Shown piece by piece: positions 23,038-33,984 of a stretch of 64,000 bases of DNA. The translations under genes were made by a program, and so were the position numbers. Source of the DNA: Cudoniella acicularis (lineage: Eukaryota; Ascomycota; Leotiomycetes; Helotiales; Helotiaceae). Each line of letters begins with the position of its first letter. Positions within the stretch are counted from its first letter, which is position 1. Where the stretch lies: assembly GCA_013054445.1 (NCBI GenBank), contig JAAMPI010000025.1, forward strand, positions 30,421-94,420, in the 5' to 3' direction. The notes under the pieces are model-generated. The model saw only the letters and a list, made by a program, of their open reading frames with translations, ran no database searches and was not told the origin of the DNA.

Positions 23038-24849
23038 TCATCTAGCTTCCATCGGCGAGCTAGTGTCAGGAGTGACATCCTCGAATTCCAACTCCCATTT
23101 ATCAACCTCCTGGAATTTTCTGGCAGCTTTCTTCAGCTCCTTGCCTACTCTCTTCTCCAGTTCCTGACTATTCTCCGGACTTTCATTTCCATCATCCTGT
23201 ATTGGTGCCAAGCTATCATCAGGGTCATGTTCTTCGTTCTCCTTATCTGATGTCGCGGTGGTACGAGCGCCGTATGTTCGCTTGATACCTTTCCCTGTCG
23301 ATTTGGGAACTGGTTTTGATTTTGGGGCTTTCTTTGACGGTCCTGGTGTTCTTGAAAAGACACTTCGTTGACGTCTACCCCGGATGTTCAGATGAGAGAG
23401 CTCATCGTCGTCAGAAGCCAGGCCTGAAGTGTCAATCTCGCCATCTGAACTGGGTATATCAAATGGGTCACGAGCTGTTCGGCGTCTTCGCCGAGGAAGA
23501 AGATTTTGCAGTTGGGCAGTAGAGTACGTGCTAGGTGGTGGGAGGACCTTCCTTGCTTTTGGTTGATTCTTGGAGATATATGAGCGATTTGGAGAGTGGG
23601 TGAGAGAAGGTGGTGAGGATACAGGAGAGTCTTGTGTCCTGGGAGGCGGAGTTCGACCATTTCGGCCTCTCGAGGGAGGTCTACCTCGAGCTCTTGGCGC
23701 AGGGAAGGCAGGCTCTGGACTTGAAGGGGCCGAACTGCTGCTATGAGGAGGTGCCATAGTTTCGCTCATGGGTTCGGGTGTGGCAGATTGAGCTTCAATA
23801 GAGGGCCTGGGATCTTCTTGCGGAGAGGAAGGAGCTGGATGTTCATCCTCCACATCACTCAATGGTCCTGTACCCGGAATGGTTTCTTCTGCCTCATCAT
23901 TTGCAGGGGAGTGTAAAGGTGGGCTAGATTGTGATCGAGAGACCTGAACTGAAGAAAGTTTTCGCTTCCTTGGATTTGAATTTGGTCCGGTTGATGGGGT
24001 GGTTCGCACCTTAGACAGGTTCAGAGGGGTCGACTCATCATCCGGATTAAAGTCGTCCTCGTCGTCATCGTCAAAGTCCGACTGATGAGCGCGTGGTTTT
24101 TGTGCTGTTCCGAGTATGCTCGACTGCCTTGGTCTTCGCCTGAAATTCCCCAACTTCAATGCTGATCCAACTGCTGGGGTACCTCTGTCCATCTCTAGTC
24201 CCATGTTGCTGGGCGCAATTCCGGCTTGATTTCTTCCCATAACACTTGGTTGTCGAGGCCTTCTAATATTTCCAGTTGCGAGAATCGAGGTATTCATTCT
24301 TCCTATACTAGTGAGTCCATTCTCTTCAGCCAGATTTGATTCGACACTGCTTGACCGCCCTCGACCACCTGCCCGACCAAGAATGCTTCGTTGACGCGCC
24401 CTTCTTCTGAAGTTGCTAAAACCAAACACCGAGCTCTCAATGCCAGGAGTGTTCCTTTCTCGCCGTCCAACCTCAACCTCTGGGCTCGATCCATCTTCGA
24501 TACTGTCAATTAAGTCTGCACCCGACTCAGCATGTATATTGCCATCAGAGTGTTTTAAAGGCGTCCCTTTCCCTTCGCGGTGACTCTCCCTACTATTCGA
24601 CTTTGATTTGCTCATGCCCGCAGCGCGTTTCAGTGGTGTCTCCGCAGTCTTCGACTTGCTATTGCTTCTATTCATCTGCTGCGCATTGGTCCTTGCTCGG
24701 TCCTCTGGGTCGCTGACATCGTAAAGATCATCGAAAGGCTCTTTCGGGACCTGGGATACTATATTGGCCGCGGTTGAGTCGTCCGGAGCATTTCTAAGGC
24801 GCGGGGCAGGTGCAGACGGCGCGACCTTTGTGCGCTTGGGACGAGGCAT
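23038..24849 (-). CDS. Basic low-complexity protein with repeated RRxRQxSILG motif
   Basis: I do not recognise this 603-aa single-exon protein. It is rich in Ser, Pro, Arg and acidic runs (DDDDEDD), with many SP/TP sites, which suggests a phosphorylated nuclear protein. A motif of the form NFRRRxRQxSILG occurs at about residues 146-156 and 231-242, with a variant IRRPRQPSVMG near 194-204 and a diverged RGRRQRSVFS near 497-506. The last 60 residues form a charged helix (ELEKRVGKELKKAARKF) followed by WELEFEDV. The N-terminus MPRPKRTK looks like a nuclear localisation signal. The pattern brings fungal kinetochore or chromatin linkers to mind, but I cannot support a family assignment. Confidence 0.8.
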   Translation of the reverse strand: MPRPKRTKVAPSAPAPRLRNAPDDSTAANIVSQVPKEPFDDLYDVSDPEDRARTNAQQMNRSNSKSKTAETPLKRAAGMSKSKSNSRESHREGKGTPLKHSDGNIHAESGADLIDSIEDGSSPEVEVGRRERNTPGIESSVFGFSNFRRRARQRSILGRAGGRGRSSSVESNLAEENGLTSIGRMNTSILATGNIRRPRQPSVMGRNQAGIAPSNMGLEMDRGTPAVGSALKLGNFRRRPRQSSILGTAQKPRAHQSDFDDDDEDDFNPDDESTPLNLSKVRTTPSTGPNSNPRKRKLSSVQVSRSQSSPPLHSPANDEAEETIPGTGPLSDVEDEHPAPSSPQEDPRPSIEAQSATPEPMSETMAPPHSSSSAPSSPEPAFPAPRARGRPPSRGRNGRTPPPRTQDSPVSSPPSLTHSPNRSYISKNQPKARKVLPPPSTYSTAQLQNLLPRRRRRTARDPFDIPSSDGEIDTSGLASDDDELSHLNIRGRRQRSVFSRTPGPSKKAPKSKPVPKSTGKGIKRTYGARTTATSDKENEEHDPDDSLAPIQDDGNESPENSQELEKRVGKELKKAARKFQEVDKWELEFEDVTPDTSSPMEAR

Positions 24850-25462
24850 TGTGTTCTGGCTGTTTCGAATTTTTCAATTGTATGATGAGACACTGGCTGT
24901 ACAAGTTTATCGCATGTTGAAATATATTTTCGTGGTGTTGGACATCAGATGTGGAGTTGCAGAGGAGCGACGCGTTCGTTTGATTCACGCGCCTTCCAGG
25001 GTTGTTTTGATTTTTGGCTTGTTAAACTAAGCGAGCTCCAACCACCTCGGACCTCCTCTTCTCCCCTCCATCTCCATCTCCCTTCCTGTTGCAATTCTAT
25101 TTCTATTCCCAAGAAATTTGAAGGATCGCCTCATCACTTGCAATTTTCCGCGCTGATGCCGAATCTCTGTGCATCTAACACGGCCTCGGGATTTCTATTT
25201 TTCAACGTCGGAGTATTTTTTCCTCGGAAAGTAGATCTCGCCGGTTATCATGGCCGGCGAGAAATACCTTCAACTGAGCTTTGAAAGTCTCACGTTTCAT
25301 GTTCATTTCTTCACTAATACTTAAGACCTACCCGTCCCTCTTCCATTTTGCTTCTAAAATCAAATCAAAATTAATCACTCACTCACTTGCCCAAAAACTT
25401 GTACTCTTTTCCCCAAGATCCATCACTTCAATCACTTCAATCATTTCAAATTCTCTCCCGAC
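24850..25462. promoter_or_regulatory. Divergent promoter region
   Basis: Spacer of 613 bp between the start codons of the 603-aa protein and the FAD monooxygenase. The monooxygenase side has repeated CAATCACTTCAATCA-type pyrimidine-rich leader just before its ATG. No gene is seen inside. Confidence 0.5.
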
Positions 25463-26979
25463 ATGTCCCCTCCTCACGTGTTGATTATTGGCGGTGGAAT
25501 TGGAGGCCTCGTGCTAGCGCAAGGTCTTGCAAAACGAGGAATCATGTTTACACTCTTCGAGCGAGATGCCACCCCTACTTCCAGAGCACAAGGTTATCGT
25601 ATTCGCATTGCTGGCGCTGGTGCCAACGGTCTTGAAGAGTGTCTCAACAAGGAACTGTGGGATTTGTTCGAAGATACATGCGCCGAGACGAAACCCTTCG
25701 GCGCTTTCCTTAATGCGATCGATGGCTCCACAACGCCACCTCTGTTTCCCATGGGACCTGCTGGGAAAAAAGTAGGCATGGTTCCTCCAGGCAGCGGTGG
25801 CCAGAAAGCCTACACTGTTGATAGAACGCTGTTCAGGTCTTTGCTCCTTCTTGGCCAAGAATCCCACATCCAATTCGGAAAAGATTATACCCACTACAAA
25901 ATTACTCCTTCTGGCATCACTGCCTTCTTCAGCGACGGAAGCAGCGCTGAAGGCACATTCCTTGTAGGCGTCGACGGAAGGTCCTCAAGAGTTCGGAAGC
26001 AGCTTCTCCCTCAGCTCCGATATGTCGATTCGGACAGTCGTATCGTTTACGGCAAGACTCCTTTGACTTCAGAGCTATTTGCTCGTTTTCCATCTGAAGG
26101 GTTGAAAGGCATGAGTGCAATCCGAGATGGCAATTTGCTTCTATTCCTGGAGCCGATCCGATTCCCGAAAGATGCAGCAATCGAATCTAATGGTCGACTT
26201 CAACCTGTGGAAGACTACGTGTATTGTGAGTTAATAGGGCCTTTGTACTTGCACTTCCCATCTCACCTTGTTTCATCATTTCTCCTGAACCCTTCCCGAA
26301 ACCGCCCTAATCCAGCGAAATTTATCCTAAGACTTACCTAGAGAGGCAAAAACTAACTCCCCGTCTCCTAGGGGTGTTTGGAGGAAACGCAGAACATTTT
26401 GGGCTTTCTGACGAGGAGTTTCATTCACTTTCCGGGAAACAAGCAGCCGAACTAACCCTCAAGACTACTGGGCACTGGAAGGCTGGATTTAGGTGAGCAT
26501 TGAGCCCCCTAGAACACCTTCCACTGTTCCGTATTAGACTGTAATCATTATAGTGTTACAGGTGACGCACACGTTCAAGTGGCGACTGAGCCAGTCCATA
26601 ATCCGGATCATTTGCTAATTCGCATGTTACATTTAGATCCATGTTTGAGCTCCAAAACGTTGCACAAAGTGCTCCCCTTCGCCTCATTTCAGCTAAGCCA
26701 TCACGCCCGGAATGGCCTCCATCCGCACACGTAACCTTGTTAGGAGATAGCATTCACGCAATGCTGCCAACAGGGGGTTCTGGAGCAAACTGTGCAATCG
26801 CAGATGCCGCTCTGCTGGCTCGACTCATCTGCGAGGAAGGTATCTCCAAAGAGATGTCAGGTAACTTCATTGATCTGATGTGGGAATATGCATTGCCATC
26901 TATCGAAGGGAGTGCTCAAGGCGCCCAGAAGCTGTGGGGTTTCAAAGGCTTTGAGGGAGCTAAGGAAGTCGGATTTTAG
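25463..26979 (+). CDS. FAD-dependent monooxygenase (PHBH-like)
   Basis: A class A flavoprotein monooxygenase of the salicylate/zeaxanthin-epoxidase type, which hydroxylates small organic substrates using NAD(P)H; the substrate is unknown. Three exons (introns 26226-26371 and 26493-26636) give 408 aa. The N-terminal dinucleotide fold IIGGGIGGLVLA and the GVDGRSSRVR (DG) motif are visible. The late LLGDSIHAMLPTGGSGAN (GD) motif binds FAD. The two introns, 146 and 144 nt, are longer than usual in this window. There are no secondary-metabolism backbone genes beside it. Confidence 0.9.
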
Positions 26980-27856
26980 GCCCCATATTTAGAGTTCTTC
27001 TGGGCTAGACAGCTCAAACCTAGACAAAAAGAGAGAGATATGTGTGTGTATATGCCTTACCGAGTTTCTCATCTCATTTTTTCTTTCCGCTTTCATTTGC
27101 AAACCAATTTCTTTCGGATTGCCCTTAGAGTGGCATGTTGGTAAGGCTTGCATCGTCGGTCGCCACAGAAGGATAGAGTACCTCAACAGCGATGGAGCAT
27201 ATACGAGAAGCAGTGTGCTATATACAGCCCTTCTATATCCTTGTATTTTGCCCAGGTACGGAACATGGGAAGCATCCGAAAGCTCCAGGCAAGCGAAGTT
27301 TGCTTTTTCGGGCCTCGAGTTAAGGCAGACGTTGTAGTATTCGCCTTGTGTTGCCCGATGGGGGGCTTGCCGGAAGATCCAATTGGGAGAAAAGATAAGC
27401 TTAACAACGGCATTGGTCCATGGCTGGCCATTCATTGACACTTCAAGAATGAAGCTACTTCGCGCTGCAGAAACGCTTCTTCTCGCGAATGAAGAGGCTG
27501 CACAATTATTGTGCATTTGCATGCTTATCCACTCTTCGTACCGAGGGGCTTGGTTCGTCACAATACCATGCAAGCTCAGCACCCTGGCGCCCGTTCATGC
27601 TTGTGGGCGCAGCCGTTGACGAATCGAAATGCGACGCAGCACTCAAAGCTGGCCACATAGAACGAGCCGTTGAAGCTAGGCAACTTGGGATTTGAAACTT
27701 CCTGATTGCGTCTCCCAGCTCTTCCCCTCTTTTATATATTTGACATACCAACCCCCAAGACATCTTGAAGCTTGTCAATGTTGTTGTCCCCGGAGCAAGA
27801 AAGACGATGTAAAGATCTTTACTTGGCGAGGCCACCAAAATAGAAAAGCTCGGACC
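26980..27856. other. Intergenic and lipase upstream region
   Basis: Open frames on both strands (longest 197 codons, minus, 26989-27582) overlap one another and lack domain signatures, so I do not call a gene. The last 165 bp is open in frame with the lipase. Confidence 0.45.
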
Positions 27857-29699
27857 ATGGCGATCTTCGGTCGATCCAAGAAGACAAAAGAGACGACACC
27901 GCAAAACAATGAGCACCTTGCCTACGGATCTTTTCCCATCCCGCAAGCACGATATATCTATACACCTCACTCCAATGGCTCATACAATGAGCAGAGACCG
28001 GGCACCTCTTGGGGCTACGATGATACATCTGCTCAAGGCTGGGAAGGCCAACAGTACCGGCCAATTCACATAACGCAGAACTTCATTATCGCTCCACCGC
28101 TACCCGAGAGGCCTCAAAAGTCGGGAAATACCATCAGTAAGCTTAACTTAAAGTCGATGTCGAATCTTCTTAGTGGCGATGTCCCCGAATGCATACCTGG
28201 GGCTCGATATTTCAACGAGGGCGTTCCGGCAGGCACGCAATACCTCAACCAAGGGTCCGTAGCTTTATGCGACTTGATCTCTTCGAAACTTGATGCTGTT
28301 ATCACCCAGATCGATGGAGAGCGATTTAGTGGAGATGAAAGGGAATTGGCAGTATTCCAACCTCCACAACCAATGTGGCAGCAGGAACAGCCAGAGACAA
28401 CGGATCGGGGATTAACGAAGAGCGGAAAGTCCAAAGGAATGGTGAACAATTCAATATCCTCCGCACTCACGAGCACGAACTATTTTGCCAAGGTCCATCT
28501 CTATGCCAATTCTAGATTGCCGCCACACCTACCGCCTATGAAACTGTAGGTCGTGCTCTCTCTGCTACTTGCACACATCACTAATAATTGACAGGTACAT
28601 GCCTACATTTCCCCTGCTCTGCCTAGCAGCACAATATTCCGAGCGGGTATACACGAAGCCTGCCGGGCAAGAAAGGGAGACGCATGTCGAGGCTGATTGG
28701 CGAATGGGAACCAAAGCCATGGTTATCAAATCTGTTCCGATGGATGATATGAACACAATAGTTTTCGCCATTAGGGGAACGCAAACCTTCATGGACTGGG
28801 CAGTCAATCTCAACTCCGCTCCGGCTGAACCTACTGGGTTTCTCGTAAGCATGTCCCCATGTTTTATTCCGGGTTCCTGCTGATTAGAACAGGATGATCC
28901 TGGAAACCTCTGTCATGCGGGCTTCCTCTGTGTCGCGAGAAAAATGGTGAAGCCAGTTGCAGCACGACTTCGCAGCCTACTAGAAGAACATCCTGGAAGA
29001 TCCAAATACTCATTTCTCATCACAGGCCATTCTGCCGGTGGCGCTATTGCCTCCCTTCTATACTGCCACATGCTCTCTAGCAGCCTCGAAGCAAGTTCTG
29101 AACTCAATGCGCTCAAAGGCTCTTTCAAACGCATACACTGCGTTAGCTTCGGTGCACCCCCTATTTCCCTGCTCCCCCTAGCCAAACCACCCAGCGTCTC
29201 ACTGCGAAAATCAATATTTATGTCTTTTGTCAACGAGGGCGATCCGGTTGCACGAGCTGACAAAGCATACGTACGATCACTGCTCGACCTCTACTCATCA
29301 CCTGCTCCAACCCAATCAGGCGTTGAAAACTTCGCATCAGACAATCTACTTGAGGCTAGTTCTGGGAAATCCAGCAGTTCTCTTACCGTTCACAAACTCA
29401 AGCACAAGAAATCAAAGATTATACCAATTCAGGGACAACCACCACATTGGCCAGTGCCAGAAGCCACATTAAGTAATGCTGGACGAATTGTGCTTTTGAG
29501 GAGTGTGGAGCGGTACGAAATACAATCCAACAAGAAGAAGCAGCTTCATGATCGGATGAATGAGGGCATAGTTGCGCAGATCATAACAGACGAGTTGCTT
29601 AGAGGGGTGGTTTGGGGTGACCCAATGTGCCACATGATGAGGTTGTATGAAAGGAGGATTCAAGTGTTGGCCACGAATGCTGTTCTCGGGAGGTCATGA
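27857..29699 (+). CDS. Class 3 lipase family protein
   Basis: An alpha/beta hydrolase of the fungal lipase (class 3) fold. The nucleophile elbow is GHSAGG, preceded by VFAIRGTQTFMDW (oxyanion-side strand of class 3 lipases). The probable catalytic Asp is in FVNEGDPVAR and the His is in the DPMCHMMRLY tail. Three exons (introns 28546-28594 and 28845-28892) give 581 aa. The long N-terminal region of about 230 residues is disordered (Pro/Gln/Ser-rich) with no signal peptide, so an intracellular or membrane-associated enzyme acting on lipids is more likely than a secreted lipase. The ATG at 27857 sits in a good context (ACCATGG). An upstream in-frame ATG at 27692 would add 55 residues. Confidence 0.9.
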
Positions 29700-30010
29700 G
29701 TCGGCGTGATAACGATATGTTTTGACGACGCGAGTTTTGGCGTAGTTTGGTATATACCCGGTCTTGGCATCCTCACAATCTGAAATTATATGAATACTTG
29801 CTTGTGCTGTCTTGCTAAATTTCCTCGATATTTTCCTGATTTGCAAAAGATTCCGAATACGTTGTGCAGGTGCACAATGCAATTCCTTTTTGACTACTCG
29901 AACACGATATCGCCAAGAGAGATTAACCCCTTCGCCCCCCAGTTCCATCTAAATCATTCATCTAGTGTTATCGAGTCTCGCACGCGTAGCTCTTTATTGC
30001 CCGAAGTATT

Positions 30011-30427
30011 CTATTGTTGAAGGTGCCTTGAGAAGACATCGAGGGTATCGCCAATAATATGTTGAAGTTGATTTCTTGTCTCAATTGGTCTTTCTTCTGG
30101 ATGGCTTTCATTCAGTGCATTCGAAGTGCTCGCGGTAGAACTGAGAAGTCTGAGTTCTTGGTCTTGGTTTGCGTTTTGATCTACATAAAGTCAATACTAG
30201 TACAAGTGCGTGAACCTCTAACTAGATATAGCTCACGTCTCTCTCCATGATATCTGCGAGTTGCATATATACCTCCAATGGCTAACACTGAAGTTGTGAT
30301 CCCGAAGACAACTGCGAGGACGTCGTTGGTGGAAACTGGAATTAGTAACAAGGCAATGTTAGGAACTTAGTATTGAACCCAGGAAAATAAGGCCCTGGTA
30401 TAGAAGGATGACACAGTACTTACGCAT
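30011..30427 (-). CDS. Tiny single-span membrane protein, paralogue 1
   Basis: Unrecognised 90-aa protein rebuilt from three exons. Exon 1 (30427-30424) is just ATG plus one base. Intron 1 (30423-30336) has gtaagt and ccag ends. Exon 2 is 99 nt (30335-30237), intron 2 is 30236-30181, and exon 3 ends in TAG at 30011. The protein starts MLSTNDVLAVVFGITT, a membrane span reaching GGIYATRRYHGER, then a polar tail ending IIGDTLDVFSRHLQQ. The model rests on the second copy at 33985-34357. That copy has the same exon order, the same 99-nt exon and the same phases, with a diverged protein, which is what purifying selection or recent duplication of a real gene leaves. Function unknown. Confidence 0.7.
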
Positions 30428-30774
30428 TATCGCATTCAGACTTTATATTTGGTGACGAAGCAAAAATTAATCTTATTTTCTCCGGTATACGATGAAGAAT
30501 TTGCTTGAAGTTTTAGCTTCATCAGAACTGAAGGTCCAGTGGAGATTTCTTTGGATCTGGAGGCGCGTTGATTAATGGCGGTCGGTCCATGTCAGTAAGA
30601 TCCAGTGAGATCTCGTTTAGCACAGGAACAATCCACCACTCAGCCACGTCACTGCATTCTGCATCAAAGCCGGCCAACCAGATTCTCCGTAGGGTGAACT
30701 TCCGAGTCCCGACTGCGCGAGCAACAAGGTGAGCGCTCCCCGAAGGGATCCGCTCGTTGGCAGCTCATTCAGTA
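30428..30774. other. Intergenic up to pogo-type insertion
   Basis: Upstream region of the tiny membrane-protein gene. No gene is seen. Confidence 0.5.
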
Positions 30775-32578
30775 AGTTCCCCCCCCAGTAGTGGGCACCC
30801 TCGCTTAGTTCTACACACCTCACTTCCAACCACAATAACTTTTTTATTCTCTTATAGTTATATGAGATAATGTAGAACTAAGTTGTATAGTCCTATCAGA
30901 GTCTTCCTCTTCAATTTGGCGGTTCCCAGCTTCAATCTGTGCCTTCTTAATAGCCTCGATCCCTGCAAATTTAGAATTCGGTGAGGTCTTTACTTTCCTA
31001 CGCTTCCTAGGCTCTAACTGCTGAACCCTAGCCTCTAATTGCTGAATTCGACGCTTATGCTGAGCAATAACAAAATTCTTTTGATCGATTGCTTTAGAGA
31101 CCTTCCGAAAGAGTACCCTAGCTGTTGGCGTAGTGGCCTTTCCTAATCGGGAAATCGAGTAGACTTGTTCTCGTATATCCTCAAGCTTTTTTGGTGTAGG
31201 TACCTTAAAAGCCGATTGGTCTGTGTTCCAATCAGGTAGAGGCTCCTCTGCTTTGCGTTTCTTAGATTCCTTTTCTAAGTTATTACTATTTTCAAGTAAT
31301 AATCGGTTTATAAGTGGTTTTATACTATTAGTAGGCCATAAGCCTACGGCCTGCCACCCAGACTTAATATTTCTAGCTGTTAAAGCATTGAGTCTTGCTT
31401 TATATTAGCATCACAAGAAATTACGCTTCCCAATCGGTATAGAATCAGTTAATAGGCTAAGAAATCCGACTTATTTGCGATATAATGTCTTGAGAGACGA
31501 GAACATAGCTAAATCGAGTGGTTATAGTACATATAAGGTATATGGCGAGAGAAATAAGAGTTAGATATTATATAAGAAGCACTCCTATATAAACTCTATA
31601 GTCTTATAGCTCCCGTGGCCGTCTAGGACTAGTAGTCGGGCCTCAGATGGGTCACGTGGTGCCGTCTAGGGGATGAAGACCTTCCGTAGCCACTCTAAGG
31701 CTATATCGTCTATAGTCCAGCCATTCTCAGTTATAGTGAACTGCTAGCCTTTGAATTCGTCTAGGGTAGTCTTAAACCACTGTTGTTATACTGACTTCCC
31801 TTTGAAAATGACTAGGGGGTGTAGGCTTCAGCCTATAGCGCTAATACACTCGATAAAGGAGGTCTAGGCCTTCGATCCTAGGTGTTTCTTTTGAATAAAC
31901 CGCTTGTAGACACTCCCTACGACTAGTCTATTATCCCCTATGCCTTCTATAATCCCAGCTTCATCTATATTATAACGATTGTCAGGCTTAATAGCCTTAA
32001 TTGCCAGGACAGCGAGTTTAGGCCACCACTTCTTAATAATTTTAGTAGTAGCGCTATTAACCCGTGTAGAATCAATATAGAGGTGCTTTTTAGTCTTAAG
32101 AATAGGATTCCGTCGTAAGAAGCCAGCCAGCCATCGCTTTCCTAGCGGTGCTGCGTCCCCCTCTGGCCCATAAGATTCGCCCCGCAAAAGCTCTGATCTG
32201 TCCATGGGTAGGTCCAAGGCCTAGGCTTTCCTGGATTAAAACCCACTCCGCTAGACGCTCTTCTTAGACTATAGAGAGCCTCTGCTAAGGTATATGAGCT
32301 TCCTGCCTCGAAATGTGGCCGTTTATACGGTGTTGAAGTGTGAATCGTGGTACTCTATATTCTAACCCCGCCTTTTTTTGTGACATGCTATTTTCTATCG
32401 CATTTAGCGCTCTCTGGATGTCTTCTTCAGTATAAGTGGGCTTCATGATGGGTCCTAGGTGTCTCTAAAGTTTAAGGTCTTTTTATTTAAAAATGGCTTT
32501 TTTATTTAAAAGTATTGTGGGTGTGTGTGTTGTGGTGGTGAGCTAAGCGAAGGTGCCCACTACTGGGGGGGGGGAACT
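30775..32578 (-). mobile_element. Pogo/Fot1-type DNA transposon, complete but RIP-like decayed
   Basis: The element of 1804 bp is bounded by inverted repeats of about 33 bp that begin AGTTCCCC(C)n and continue AGTAGTGGGCACC and TCGCTTAG. The arms differ by two bases in C-run length and one substitution. TA lies on both sides (30773-30774 and 32579-32580), the target duplication of the Tc1-mariner superfamily. The single gene inside is a CENP-B/DDE transposase with many stops. Both ends are intact, so the copy was whole when it inserted. Confidence 0.9.
30844..32446 (-). pseudogene. CENP-B/DDE transposase, many stop codons
   Basis: Reading from the ATG at 32446 gives a helix-turn-helix CENP-B-like N-terminus (YTEEDIQRAL, FTLQHRINGH). 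One frameshift follows near 32160, then a continuous frame to TAA at 30844. The DDE region is recognisable: NIDEAGI, then TSFIECISAIG, LVLDGHGSYKT and KPLINRLLLE. More than ten in-frame stops interrupt it. Where the family residue is obvious they replace Trp (GSKA-stop-TSFIE, 31873-31875) or Gln, that is TGG, CAG or CAA changed to TAG or TAA. The C-terminal tail has a coiled coil (QHKRRIQQLEARVQQLEPR). It cannot make a transposase now. Confidence 0.88.
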
Positions 32579-33984
32579 TAGTCGGGCGTTTCTTGCATAC
32601 TAGGATACTAGGCATGTGCACGGGTTCATCCTCTTCTGGATTACCGCCCAGGAGGTAGCACATGGTTTCCCCAAGTTGGTGGCCTGGACGATGCACTTAT
32701 GGGGCATTCGACATCTTTTGACGTATCTCCAATCGATGATCGGACTCCGAGTTAGCTTCGGAACGATGAAGTCTAAACTGGCTGCCTGGTGCATCTTTAA
32801 AGTCCTAGCCTTGTCGTAGACAGGAGGGACCGAAAGTGAACGAGGCTCCAAAATGGCCCCTGTTAACGCATTCCTCACATGTCACATACTCAACTCATTC
32901 CACTATTGACTAGTCCTCGGACAGATATCAACCTGTGAGGGGAGCCATATGGTATTTTTCTTCATGGAAACAGAATGTCAGAGCGGGACTGTGTCTTTGT
33001 TGGGCCTGGCCTTATGTGGCATGCTCTGAGACAAGGTTGATCCCAATCGATCCTGATTCTTGATCCGAGAAGGTTGACCATGATTAGTATCAATCTAAGA
33101 AGGCTGAAATAGGGCCAATCTTGGTTTCGGAAGGCTGAAGACAGTTGAGTTTTGGAAAATATGACTGTGGCTGTAGCTGCGGCCCTCGTTGAGAAGCACC
33201 TTGAAGCCCAGAAGATAGACTATTGCGGCAAGGGGAGTGGGTGACTTGGGCACTTTTGTTCATACATATAGGAAATGTGTTGACAACCCCTGGCTCTAAT
33301 AAACTCCACATACATACATACGTGAATGTACTGCACGAGTGGTAGTGCGACAGACAGCACACATTTGGGAAATGAACTTCAACTGAAATGTTTTCCTTTT
33401 GAAAAAGCTACACTGTATTCTCTAAGCCAACTTCATCGAGTTCTCTATTTGCCCAAACTCATATCTTGCGGAGTTGCTCTCTCCCTTGTTGCTTTAATAT
33501 GTCTTAAAAATAATTCCAACTTATGGATGAATTCTGGTTCCCTATCTCCTCGACTGTAATGCGCGCAGAAGAGCGAACTCGCACAAAACACTCGGAAGTC
33601 AAGGAATAGTCACTAAGTGAAAAGTGCTAAAATTCGAGAGTCAATATAAGAGGATGGGCTAGATTAGGATAAATCCACTTTTTTTTCTTATAATATGTCA
33701 CAGTAGCAGAGATATTGAGAGTGTTATAACCTATTTCACGATACTGCTCGCATAATGGTCGAGGAGATAGGTACCGCCATTACCAAGGGCACAATTTTAT
33801 GTCTCAGTCCTTCAGTCTCCAGCAAATATTTGGGAAGCTTTGCATAATTTCAATGTAGAATGTTTTCCGATACTCTGAAATTCCAGTCCCAGTCGAGCTG
33901 ACAGACCTCAGACCCTCAATTGTACCTTTGAAGGTGCTTTGCTAGGAGTTCAAGCGTATCTCCTACAATATTTTGAACTTCGTA
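32579..33984. other. Intergenic, no supported gene
   Basis: The minus frame at 32600-32878 includes YDKARTLKMHQAASLDF but matches no family I know and lacks exon support. It continues the sequence interrupted by the transposon. Nothing else is clear. Confidence 0.45.

Noticed and set aside
26989..27582. 197-codon minus-strand open frame
   Set aside because: It overlaps several plus-strand frames, has no domain, membrane or signal pattern, and appears to be a chance frame in the lipase upstream region.
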